DNA of 64,000 nt from Bimastos eiseni (lineage: Eukaryota > Annelida > Clitellata > Crassiclitellata > Lumbricidae). Positions within the stretch are counted from its first letter, which is position 1. Every line of letters starts with the position of its first letter. A model generated the notes under the pieces. The model saw only the letters and a program-made list of their open reading frames with translations. It had not been told where the DNA came from and made no database searches. Shown here one piece after another: positions 23,301 to 34,556 of the stretch. The DNA lies in NCBI GenBank assembly GCA_959347315.1, contig OY365813.1, positions 35,169,786 to 35,233,785 on the forward strand. The letters are read 5' to 3'. The position numbers and the translations under genes were made by a program.

Positions 23301-26300
23301 TCAATTGCCTACAGCTGTCTATCTGTCTCTGTCTGTTTGTCTGTCTGTCTCTGTAATATATTCGTGCGTCCTTAAACATCCTGATAGTTTTGTCTGAAAT
23401 GCATAATTTGTCGTTTGTGTCGACGAACTCCTCCTAATTGTATAGCGCCCATATATTACGCTCAGTTTCTCCTTTTGATCTTCTCTCCAATGACACCTAT
23501 AACGATGTAATTGTCATTTGCGGCGGCCAGAGATGAATGTTGTTCAACAATTTGCATCGTTTAGACAACTTAATAATAACAATTGCCTTTCAAATAGTCA
23601 GTCAACGACCTTTGGCTCTACATAGAACTCTCTGTCTGTCTGTATGTCTGTATGTCTGTCTGTCTGTCCGTTTCCTTTTTTACTCTCCCCGTCTCTCTCT
23701 CTTTGCGTGTATACATCATGGTGGCCGGCCATAGGTCTCGTAATAGCAGCGCTGTAGGCGCCTCTCTTAAACATAGAGACCTCTCTTCTATTCGGAGGTC
23801 AATATAATGACTGTCGCAATGCACCCTGGGGCAGAAGACTAAGGCGGTGGGGAGGATTACGTTTCAATCAACAGCAATTGTGGATGAGACAGACATATAA
23901 TAATGATCATTTTTATTAGTATTTTTAATAATAATAATAATATTGTTAGTAATATTATTGCTACAATTGCTATTGTTATCAATATTATTATTATTATTAT
24001 TATCATCATCGTCGTCGTCGTCGTCATCATCATCATCCATGTCTTTGTTAACCATTTAACCGACCTAAAGTCTAAATGTCTTCATTTGCTCGACCTCGGC
24101 GAATTTGGGTTCGGTGACCAATACCATCTTTGCTGCTTAAAAGCATAATTACTTAAATACATAATACCCATATTAATAGGTCTGCATTGTTACTCTTGAT
24201 TATGCCTATTAGTCGTGGAATTATGGGGTCATGGGGTCAATAGCCCCGGCCAAACTCACCCCATGCATATAAGTGATATGACCCTGATGGAATTGTACAG
24301 ATAGACGTTGACAGAATTGATAGATGATGTTCCATCCATCCGTTTATCCATCCATACGTCCATCCGTCCGTCAATCCGTCCATCCATACGTTCGTCCGTT
24401 CTTCTATCCATCCATCCATCCGCACACGTCCGTTCGTCTATCCATCCATCCATCCGCATACGTCCGTTCGTCCATCCATCCATCCGAATGCGTCCGTCCG
24501 TCCATTCAACCATCCATCCGCATACGTCCGTCCGTCCATCCATCCATCCATCCGCATACGTCCGTCCGTCCGTCCATCCATCCATCCATCCATCCATCCG
24601 CATACGTCCGTCCATCCATCCATCCATCCATCCATCCGCATACGTCCGTCCGTCCATCCATCCATCCATCCATCCATCCATCCATCCATCCGCATACGTC
24701 CGTTCGTCCATCCATCCATCCGCATACATTCGTCCGTCCATCCATCCATCCATCCGCATACATTCGTACGTCCATCCATCCATCCATCCGCATACATTCG
24801 TACGTCCGTCCATCCATCCATCCATCCGCATACATTCGTCCGTCCATCCATCCATCCGTCCGCATACGTTAGTCCGTCCGTCCATCCATCCGCATACATT
24901 CGTCCGTCCATCCATCCATCCGCATACATTCGTCCGTCCATCCATCCATCCGCATACATTCGTCCGTCCATCCATCCATCCATCCGCATACATTCGTCCG
25001 TCCGTCTATCCATCCATCCATCCGCATACATTCGTCCGTCCGTCCATCCATCCGCATACATTCGTCCGTCCGTCCATCCATCCGCATTCGTTCGTCTGTC
25101 AGTCCATCCATCCATCCGCATACATTCGTCCGTCCCTCCATCCATCAATCCGCATACATTCGTACGTCCATCCATCCTTCCGCATACATTCGTCCGTACA
25201 TCCATCCATCCGCATACATTCGTCCGTCCATCCATCCATCCATCCATCCGCATACATTCGTCCGTCCATCTATCCATCCGCATACATTCGTCCGTCCATA
25301 CATCCATCCGCATACATTCGTCCGTCCGTCCATCCATCCATCCATCCGCATACATTCGTCCGTCCATTCATCCAGCCATCCGCATACATTCGTCCGTCCA
25401 TCCATCCATCCGCATACATTCGTCCGTCCGTCCATCCATCCGCATACATTCGTCCATCCATCCATCCATCCGCATACATTCGTCCGTCCGTCCGTCCATC
25501 CATCCATCCGCAGACATTCGTCCGTCCGTCCATCCATCCGCATACATTCCTCCGTCCATCCATCCATCCATCCGCATACATTCGTCCGTCCATCCATCCA
25601 TCCATCCATCCGCATACATTCGTCCGTCCATCCATCCATCCATCCGATACATTCGTCCGTCCATCCATCCATCTATCCACATACGTTCGTCCGTCCGTCC
25701 ATCCATCCATTCGCATACATTCGTCCGTCCATCCATCCATCCGCAGACATTCGTCCGTCCGTCCATCCATCCATCCGCATACATTCCTCCGTCCATCCAT
25801 CCATCCATCCGCATACATTCGTCCGTCCATCCATCCATCCATCAATCCGCATACATTCGTCCGTCCATCCATCCATCCATCCGATACATTCGTCCGTCCA
25901 TCCATCCATCTATCCGCATACGTTCGTCCGTCCGTCCATCCATCCATTCGCATACATTCGTCCGTCCATCCATCCATCCATCCGCATACATTCGTCCGTC
26001 CATCCATCCATCCATCCATCCGATACATTCGTCCGTCCATCCATCCATCTATCCGCATACGTTCGTCCGTCCGTCCATCCATCCATTCGCATACATTCGT
26101 CCGTCCATCCATCCATCCATCCGCATACATTCGTCCGTCCATCCATCCATCCATCCATCCGCATACATTCGTCCGTCTATCCATCCATCCATCCGCATAC
26201 ATTAGTCCGTCCATCCATCCGCATACATTCGTCCGTCCATCCATCCATCCATCCGCATACATTCGTCCGTCCGTCCATCAATCCATCCGCATACATTCGT

Positions 26301-29300
26301 CCGTCCGTCCATCCATCCGCATACATTCGTCCGTCCGTCCGTCCATCCATCCATTCGCATACATTCGTCCGTCCATCCATCCATCCATCCATCCGCATAC
26401 ATTCGTCCGTCTATCCATCCATCCATCCGCATACATTAGTCCGTCCATCCATTCGCATACATTCGTCCGTCCATCCATCCATCCATCCATCCGCATACAT
26501 TCGTCCGTCCGTCCGTCCGTCCGTCCATCCATCCATCCATCCGCATACATTTGTCCGTCCGTCTATCCATCCATCCATCCGCATACATTCGTCCGTCCGT
26601 CCATCCATCCATCCGCATACGTCCGTCCGTCCATCCATTCGCATACATTCGTCCGTCCGTCTATCCATCCATCAATCCGCATACATTCGTACGTCCATCC
26701 GTCCATCCATCCATTCGCATACATTCGTCCGTCCATCCATCCATCCATCCGCATACATTCGTCCGTCTATCCATCCATCCATCCGCATACATTAGTCCGT
26801 CCATCCATTCGCATACATTCGTCCGTCCATCCATCCATCCATCCATCCGCATACATTCGTCCGTCCGTCCGTCCGTCCGTCCATCCATCCATCCATCCGC
26901 ATACATTTGTCCGTCCGTCTATCCATCCATCCATCCGCATACATTCGTCCGTCCGTCCATCCATCCATCCGCATACGTCCGTCCGTCCATCCATTCGCAT
27001 ACATTCGTCCGTCCGTCTATCCATCCATCAATCCGCATACATTCGTACGTCCATCCATCCTTCCGCATACATTCGTCCGTCCATCCATCCATCCATCCAT
27101 CCGCATACATTCGTCCGTCCATCTATCCATCCGCATACATTCGTCCGTCCATACATCCATCCGCATACATTCGTCCGTCCGTCCATCCATCCATCCATCC
27201 GCATACATTCGTCCGTCCATTCATCCAGCCATCCGCATACATTCGTCCGTCCATCCATCCATCCGCATACATTCGTCCGTCCGTCCATCCATCCGCATAC
27301 ATTCGTCCGTCCGTCCATCCATCCGCATACGTTCCTCCGTCCGTCCATCCATCCATGCGCATACATTCGTCCGTCCATCTCTCCATCCATCCGCATACAT
27401 TCGTCCGTCCATCCATCCATCCATCCGCATACATTCGTCCGTCCGTCCGTCCATCCATCCATCCGCAGACATTCGTCCGTCCGTCCATTAATCCATCCGC
27501 ATACATTCCTCCGTCCATCCATCCATCCATCCGCATACATTCGTCCGTCCATCCATCCATCCATCCATCCGCATACATTCGTCCGTCCATCCATCCATCC
27601 ATCCGATACATTCGTCCGTCCATCCATCCATCTATCCACATACGTTCGTCCGTCCGTCCATCCATCCATTCGCATACATTCGTCCGTCCATCCATCCATC
27701 CGCAGACATTCGTCCGTCCATCCATCCATCCATCCGCATACATTCCTCCGTCCATCCATCCATCCGCATACATTCGTCCGTCCATCCATCCATCCATCAA
27801 TCCGCATACATTCCTCCGTCCATCCATCCATCCATCCGATACATTCGTCCGTCCATCCATCCATCTATCCGCATACGTTCGTCCGTCCGTCCATCCATCC
27901 ATTCGCATACATTCGTCCGTCCATCCATCCATCCATCCGCATACATTCGTCCGTCTATCCATCCATCCATCCGCATACATTCGTCCGTCCGTCCATCCAT
28001 CCGCATACATTCGTCCGTCCGTCCGTCCATCCATCCATTCGCATACATTCGTCCGTCCATCCATCCATCCGCATACATTCGTCCGTCCGTCCGTCCGTCC
28101 ATCCATCCATCCATCCGCATACATTTGTCCGTCCGTCTATCCATCCATCCATCCGCATACATTCGTCCGTCCGTCCATCCATCCATCCGCATACGTCCGT
28201 CCGTCCATCCATTCGCATACATTCGTCCGTCCGTCTATCCATCCATCCATTCGCATACATTTGTCCGTCCGTCCATCCATCCATCCATCCGCATACATTC
28301 GTCCGTCCGTCCATCCATCCACCCTCATACGTCCGTCCGTCCACCCACCTATCACTGAGTACCTCTCCACACTAAACATCATTTGCAATAGCCCAGTGAA
28401 CATCTGAACATTCTTCTTGGGTCTTCTTGCATTTCCTCTCCTTCCTTTTCAACGTCAACTGCTCTAAAGAGAATCAGTTATGCAATTAGGGCCCATCCAT
28501 ATATTACTCCTCCCCTCTGTTGCAACGCGTACATTTCGTGAACCTCTCCTCCCATGCGTACGTACAAATGGGCTCTACCCCTTCCCCCAATTGCAAAGGT
28601 TAAACAGCTTAAGACATCTATAAGACACTGATTTTACCACAGGCTACTTATTTTTGTCAAGAAACATATTTAACAGCTTAAATTTGTTAACTGTTATGAA
28701 GAAATAAAACACTAACAAAACTTGCATATTAAACAGTTTTAATGCTACACAAAATTGGTTAAGCAGGAATATAGTCTGATTGGGTTTACAGTTCTGATTT
28801 TAATATTCCGTATTGTGGACGTCATAATTGGACAATGATATTTGCGTACGTTCAGATTTTCGGGACCCCACCATACGCACCCGTGCGCAAAATGGCCGAA
28901 ATTTGAATACCCTTATACCCTCGCTGCGGACGTCGTTTGTGGACGGCCCCTTATCATCTGCAAACTTAGAAATTTGCCATGCATTTCACTATCAATGTCA
29001 TAAAAGCATGTAGAGGTCCAAACACTGGTCCCTGTGGCACACCACTTCATTAACATCGTCGGCCAGCTAGAATATTTCTATGGTCAGTTGGCAGTTGCCC
29101 ACCTTTTGTCTTCCATGCCTGAAAGCCTACTTTGAATTTATGTTATTAGCTGCCCTCTAATACCACATGCCTGGAACTTTTTGGCCAGCCCTTGATGAAG
29201 TACTAAAGTTGGCCAATGCTTTGGGAAAATCTATAGTAAATGACGTCTACAGGTGTTATTTCATCTAAAACTTTTTTTTAAAATTCATACAAAATTTGTT

Positions 29301-30538
29301 TGCAGCAAACACGAACGAACTCTAGGTAATCATTAGTGACTGCCCTTATCACCATTGTATACTCAAGACTATTACTAATTCTATCAAATATTATCTTTAA
29401 GAATTCTGTATACGACGTCTATAGAACGTTTCATGCAAATCTGGCTAGAGTCGCTGTTCTAATGCAGTCACTTTTAACATAATAGAATGTTATTGGTCTT
29501 TATTATCAGGAGGAATTTTATCAAGTAATACAAAATTAATTATTAAAACTTCAGAACAGTTAAGCTTAAGCTGCAGTTAAACATTTTCATATTCAAGAAG
29601 AATATAACTGTAAGGAAGCGTCTGGTTTCAATGATTTTGCATTAGATTCTAAACTCCATTTCAAATAGTCATAAATACTCGTCAGACCTACGATACAGTT
29701 GTCAGTTGAATGTAGGTTGTAAATAATTACCGATTTTTTATTTTAAAATAGAGAGTAAATTAACAATGACAGTAAAAAATTATAAACCATTGCCATTATT
29801 AAAAAGACAGGCCTAATTATTGAAAAGTAATTGGCAATTGAATTAGTATCAAGCTGTGATCGGAATTCAATTACTTACTTATACACAATCAAGTGATTGC
29901 AATTGCAATTCAGTTACCTTAAAAGCATTATAATGAAGTACAATTGCAATATAGTTGATACAACGCCGATGTCCCAGAGCAACCTGCATGATTATAAGTA
30001 TACCTGTTAAGCGATCTTTCCTTTCAAACATCCATGGGAACATGGCTGCTGCTGCTGCTGAGGATACCTGTTGTCCGTGGTGGTAGTGATGCTGGATGGC
30101 GCGGCGAACACTGTCCTGCCCTCCCTCTCCTCCTATCAGAACCCCCAAAGGGCGATAGATGAATGTCGACTGGGGTTGATGTTGGGTAGGGGGAGAAGGG
30201 TGAACGGGAAGGGGTCGCATCGAAGTGGCATTGCTGTTGGGGCTGGGATGACGCGACAGGTGGTCGTCTGTGGCGGATGAGGACGAAGGGGTGGCTGTCT
30301 GCTGACTGCGGCATGAAACACCCTTCTCCTCTCGACCATGACCGACGTCTCGGTTAGATGGCTCGCGAGCTCCTATCTCCGGACGATGGCCTAGGATCTG
30401 GTTGATGCTGAAAGAGAGCTTTGGACGAGATGAGAAGGAAGAGGAAGAGGAGGGAGAAGAGGAGCGACCTTGAACTCCGGTGCAGAGGTCAACCCTCGTC
30501 GACGGCGATAACGCCATTTCCTCAGCTGCATCTTCCAT
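20320..30538 (-). CDS. TLX: TLX-family homeobox transcription factor (T-cell leukaemia homeobox / Clawless)
   Basis: Three exons on the minus strand: 30538-30004, 22324-22108 and 20782-20320. They total 1215 nt, giving 404 aa. An Eh1-type repressor motif, FSINQIL, is at residues 43-49 and [10 protein letters not shown] lies near the end of exon 1. The [14 protein letters not shown] linker comes next, then a homeodomain at about 195-254 with WFQNRRTKW, Asn51 and the Thr at homeodomain position 47 that marks TLX proteins. [13 protein letters not shown] follows, and [20 protein letters not shown] matches the conserved TLX C-terminal region. The tail is rich in His/Pro/Ser and has a short poly-Ala. 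Role by family: nuclear transcription factor in neuronal and mesodermal patterning. Exon borders fall where vertebrate TLX introns do. Intron 1 is 7.7 kb and contains a 4-kb satellite. A second in-frame Met at residue 8 is an alternative start. Confidence 0.96.
21618..22008. mobile_element. Putative hAT-like MITE in TLX intron 2 (weak)
   Basis: The left end TAGGGATGATCCAAAACTCG and the reverse-complemented right end TAGAGATGAACCGAGTTTGA form an imperfect inverted repeat. The interior has subterminal ACTCGGACTCGG-like words on both sides. The target duplication is unclear, because flanks TATATATGG and CTAGTATATGG overlap only partly. Confidence 0.4.
22620..22651. repeat. Perfect 12-bp inverted repeat, 8-nt loop
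   Basis: AGTTGAACGTTT, loop CAGCGATT, then AAACGTTCAACT. It sits in TLX intron 1 about 300 bp from the homeobox exon and could mark the end of a small mobile element; function unknown. Confidence 0.7.
23900..24040. repeat. (AAT)n/(ATT)n/(CAT)n trinucleotide repeats
   Basis: Interrupted AAT runs switch to ATT, then ATC and GTC triplets. It is another inverted AAT/ATT array, without an attached retrotransposon fragment. Confidence 0.75.
24330..28350. repeat. 4-kb CCAT/CCGT satellite in TLX intron 1
   Basis: About 130 variable units, each with CCGCATACATTCGTCCGTC followed by 2-7 CCAT tetramers, so unit length steps by 4 bp. Units are arranged in higher-order blocks. For example, the block starting at 26551 recurs almost exactly at 26907 (356 bp later) and its start recurs at 28125. 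Units with the rarer word CCGATACATTCG occur at 25646, 25880, 26021, 27603 and 27836 in matching contexts. The + strand carries an uninterrupted 1355-codon frame of [14 protein letters not shown] words and the minus strand many [14 protein letters not shown] frames. Both are products of a stop-free repeat. Confidence 0.95.
28489..28952. mobile_element. Degenerate DNA transposon/MITE, GGGCC(C/G)TCCA ends
   Basis: The left end GGGCCCATCCATATATTAC and the reverse-complemented right end GGGGCCGTCCACAAACGACG are imperfect inverted repeats resembling the common invertebrate MITE start GGGCCGTCCATAAATTACG. The interior has inverted ACGTACG-type pieces. The superfamily cannot be assigned; the flanks suggest TTA or ATTA at each side. 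Confidence 0.4.
28953..30003. other. Remainder of TLX intron 1 next to exon 1
   Basis: AT-rich sequence with no frame, repeat or motif I can support. Confidence 0.5.
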
Positions 30539-33149
30539 AGCAACGGCAACCGTTGTTACTCCAACCGTATCTATGGCAACGCCAGCTGCCGATGGGGGTC
30601 GTTAGGTGTATCCATGGTAACGTAGGAGATTCGCTGGAGTTCCTCGTAACTCCTCTCAAATGGAGAACTCCGAGGTGACGCGTCTACCCAACTCCTTCCT
30701 CCGCAAAGCAGAATGGGTTAACGGAGTCTGTTGTGACAGATAGTTCTATACAAGAGGAGGGCAGGGCAAGCAGAGAAGGGAGATCGTTTCTAGTAGAAAG
30801 AGCGGAACAATGAAACGGTTTCGATCGTAATTAGTCCTTAATTACACCTCAGAAAACAAAGCGATAGAAGAAGCGACGCAATTGATGATTATCTCATCGA
30901 CCAATCAGAGATGAGAGACTTCTAATTGGTCGAATTCGTTCAAGTCCTGTTACTCGTCTAATTCGCCGCCAATGAATGACCGTCCGTCGGTCAATGACTT
31001 TATAGGGTATTCGCTCGCTTAACCCGCAGGTCAAAGGTCACGACAACAATCGTTTGTCATCGTCGTCATAGTCGGCGTCTGTCGCTCGTCAGCTTTGTCC
31101 CTGCGACGGCGGCCACGCCTCTGGCGAATCGTCAACCAATGACGTTGCTCAATCAGAGCGAACGCTCTGATTGACAGGTCCATGGACCAATGACTTTCAG
31201 CGTTGATGGCTGATGGCAGAACAAGGGCTGGTTGTGCCGAGAAAAGGCTCTACAGAAATTTCAAAGCTGGCTTTAGTTGAAACGTCTTTTGTATTCCCGT
31301 CATGATGTGCGCAATAAATACAAGAGAAAAGAAATTCAAGTCGTAGCAGGAAAGTCTGCAATGGGCAACATCGAATAATTTCATATATTATATTCAAAAC
31401 TCGTCTTCTGCTTATAACGACATTTTAAACTCCCATCTAATCATCTAAGACATCTTGTGGCCGTTGACGTAGCCCTCCTCCGTTATCCAGGATGGGACTG
31501 GCGTTGTAGCTCATCACGCCCAAGAAGTTGTCTTTTGTAGGACATTTTGCTACCTATTATGCACCCCACCCCCGTTCTTTAAAAACGATTGGCGGACGGG
31601 GTTTCACGTTATTTGCGACGTAAACTCCTCAACCTGTCTTGCCTCTTCCCAGCAAGTGCTTCATAACCATTCTATTCTATCGTGCGAGCGTCAGCGTCTC
31701 TGATGAGTTACTAAAAAGGGCTATATAAATTTCAACAACTATGACGTCATGCCAAACTTACGATTCCCTTAGACTTCGGGACATGACACGTCAACGTCAC
31801 TCAGGCTGACTCAGTCTGTGACTTCAATTCATTACGTCTCTTCGTAAGAGTTTGGTCCACTTGGGATAAAACAACACACTCCCTCTCTGTCTGTATTTGC
31901 CTGTGCAGCACAAATACATCAGCATAAAAGTTAAAGTCGAAACATAAAGACGCAAATTATAGCGTTCACGACGCCATTTCAAAAATGGCGTCAAACCCAA
32001 ACAATGAATATGAATTTCGCGCAAGAGGTCGACGCGCCAGACGACGAGGAGTCATAATCACAAGAGCCTCGGTCAGCAGCGAATATTGAACGGAATTATC
32101 GGAAGATCCATATATATCGCGCAGACAGAGGACTGTTAGTTGTCACAGCTGCCTGGAAAACGGGTCACAAAGACATCGCTAATCGCCTGAGACCCCTTGA
32201 GACTCATTCCGGGTCAAACAACTCGGAAAACGTGCTCGGCCGCAACGTGTAATTTGGTCGAAAGAGGGCGTTAAGCAATTATAGTTTAGCTGGTGTTCTT
32301 TTAGGAGGCAGACGGACGCTTGTCACGAAGTCTTCGTGGGACACGACTGCATCGCGTGAGGAGCGCATTGGATAGAAACGATGAACGAACCAATTGGGAA
32401 ACACTGCGTGGGTTTAAAAACAGACACACACGCGCGCCCTCTGTTCGCGAGTAATTGAAATAAATTGCTCGAGACTTGATTTGAAGCTCATCTCTCTTGA
32501 ATTGACAGCCTATAGAACGCAAATGTAATTTATGTGAATCTCTTAAATTAATGCGCGTCACCCAAAAACGACGCCAAGAAGACCAGCCTAAACCCAGGCT
32601 CTATCTCAAATCAAGTCTTTTCGTCCGTTCCGGTGCCAGGCAAAAATCCTGTGAGGGTAACCCGAGGAGACAGTATCATGATTCTGCGGTGAAAATAAGA
32701 ATCAGAATAGAATAGGATAAAGAGTTTAGTTTTCAGGCGCGATTGATAGGCCTGGGCAGTAGAGGGATGTATTAGCTGAGCATACATGGGTGAGACTATT
32801 AAGCCTATACGAGACAAGAGCTATATAGGCGTATAACTTAGGCCTACTTTACTAGATCAGATTTACATAGGACATAAGTCACTCGATTATATTAGCTTTG
32901 GAAGTCATTGGATAATATTTGAGTAACTATAGGCATTCTTAGACTATTGGGGCCACTGGATTTGAGGTTATTCTATATGATTGGATACGGAAGTAGGCCT
33001 AAGTGAATTTATAAGGCTATTTTAGTCCTATAGGCCTACCTATAGAGAGCATTCGATTATGTCAGATAATTGGATCATATTAACCATTGATTAGATTGAC
33101 TACATAAATAATTAAATTTGATAACGAATGAATCTGGATGATATATTAG
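30539..33149. other. TLX 5' flank and left part of the TLX-SFSWAP divergent interval
   Basis: Divergent interval: TLX reads left and SFSWAP reads right. From 30890 to 31200 there is a cluster of CCAAT/ATTGG words on both strands, described separately. Frames at 31197-31397, 31824-32024 and 32301-32561 are short and featureless. No TATA box is clearly placed relative to either gene. Confidence 0.55.
30890..31200. promoter_or_regulatory. CCAAT-box cluster with a perfect 24-bp palindrome upstream of TLX
   Basis: GACCAATCAGAG at 30899, TAATTGGTCG near 30925, GCCAATGAATG near 30969, AACCAATGACG near 31134 and GACCAATGACTT near 31184. Between them, 31150-31173 is a perfect inverted repeat, CAATCAGAGCG, AA, CGCTCTGATTG. 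CCAAT pentamers bind the NF-Y complex in animals. Placement 350-650 bp upstream of the TLX start codon suggests a promoter-proximal element; binding is inference. Confidence 0.45.
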
Positions 33150-34009
33150 CAGTGTTGTATGCAAGACCTTGAACTTCAAGACCAAGACGAGACCGAGACA
33201 GTGAGATGCCAAGACCGAGACCGAGACAGTGAGGTACTTAGACCGAGACCGAGACACTAGGTTCAAGACAGTTCCAGACAGTAAAAGACAAGAGATCATA
33301 TATAAAAGGCTGTAAAATACTAATGTATCAGTTTTCGGGAATAAGGTTCATTTGTAATTTCAATTTGAAACTTAATTATAATTTATATTGTACCAATTCC
33401 CAAGAATATAGTTTTTATATTGCCGAGTTTAAACGTTTTCCATATTTCTTCTTCGGCCTGTCTTCTGAATAGTATAAAGAAAGCACAAAGAAAGCACGTC
33501 TAAACGATTTTAAACAAGCAAATTCGATACAAAATACAAAAGGAAATTGCAAATGTGCGCATATCCTTACTCACCATGAGAAACTCGAAGTTGTTCCGAT
33601 CGTTTCGGTGATGGTGGTTTTACATCAATGACAAACTAATAGCCAATACCTATTGTTTGTCAATAACTTCAAATTGCGTAAACGCAAACTTCACAATTTC
33701 AGATTCTCTTTCAGACATTTTTCCACTTCAAAGCAATTGAATTGATTTCAGTATCGCGCTTTAACCAGAATTATCGTTTCTCGTAAATTCCGGTATCAGT
33801 TTCTAGCGCAATATTTTAAGACAGCTTACGCGAAACTTATCGAGATCTCTTGTTCGAGACAGAACAAGACTCTCACTTCAAGACAGTTTCTAAAAATTCG
33901 AGACACTACCTCGAGACCGAGACCGAGACAGCAGGCTTCCGAGACCGCGACCGAGACACCAAAAAACTGTCTCGAGACCGAGACACTGTCTCGAAACCTT
34001 ACAACTCTG
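33150..34009. mobile_element. hAT-type non-autonomous element with CGAGAC subterminal repeats
   Basis: The ends CAGTGTTGTA and, reverse-complemented, CAGAGTTGTA are flanked by a perfect 8-bp target duplication, TATATTAG (33142-33149 and 34010-34017). Both flanking regions inside the element are packed with direct CGAGACCGAGAC-type words (33180-33260 and 33895-33995), the kind of subterminal repeats hAT transposases bind. No transposase frame remains in the 860 bp. Confidence 0.88.
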
Positions 34010-34556
34010 TATATTAGTTTAGCTCATAAAGTCCTTGCATTAGATTAGCCAACTGATGAAGATCCGGTCATTAGCCTATCTCACTTTAGGCTATGTACCA
34101 GCGTACCACCCTGTTTGGATGAAGGTTTTCGGCCATTTGATCTGTATCTAAGACATTGTTAGAGCTTAAGAAGAAGATAGCCCTAGAAAATGTTCTTTGG
34201 AAAACTCTAATATCTTGACAAAATACACCAGTCACTGTTTCTCTGTAGCGCATTTATAGGTGTTATAAATTGCGTCTAGTCAACCTTTTCTAACTGATTA
34301 AACGAACATTTATTGATTGAAGTTTCGAGTTTACAGTTAATTATGCATGCGTAATATTGCGTATGCAGACTAGACGATTTTATAGTGACTGTTGTAATAA
34401 AATCAATTAATTGCAACGCATGAGTTAATTGCAACTCATGAGAATGCTTACGCACGGGTCACGTGATATGCGTAGATATGATTGACATTTTGTGAAGCAT
34501 CGTGGTGGTAATAAAATCTTTATTTGTAACAATAGAACTAAGTTAAATTATACAGA

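Noticed and set aside
24330..28350. CRISPR array
   Set aside because: Unit length and spacers vary by tetramer slippage with no constant repeat or unique spacers, and the genome is eukaryotic.
24308..28375. 1355-codon open frame of [14 protein letters not shown] repeats as a giant protein
   Set aside because: It is the stop-free reading of a CCAT/CCGT satellite; equally long or dense frames exist on the opposite strand, and it lies inside a TLX intron.
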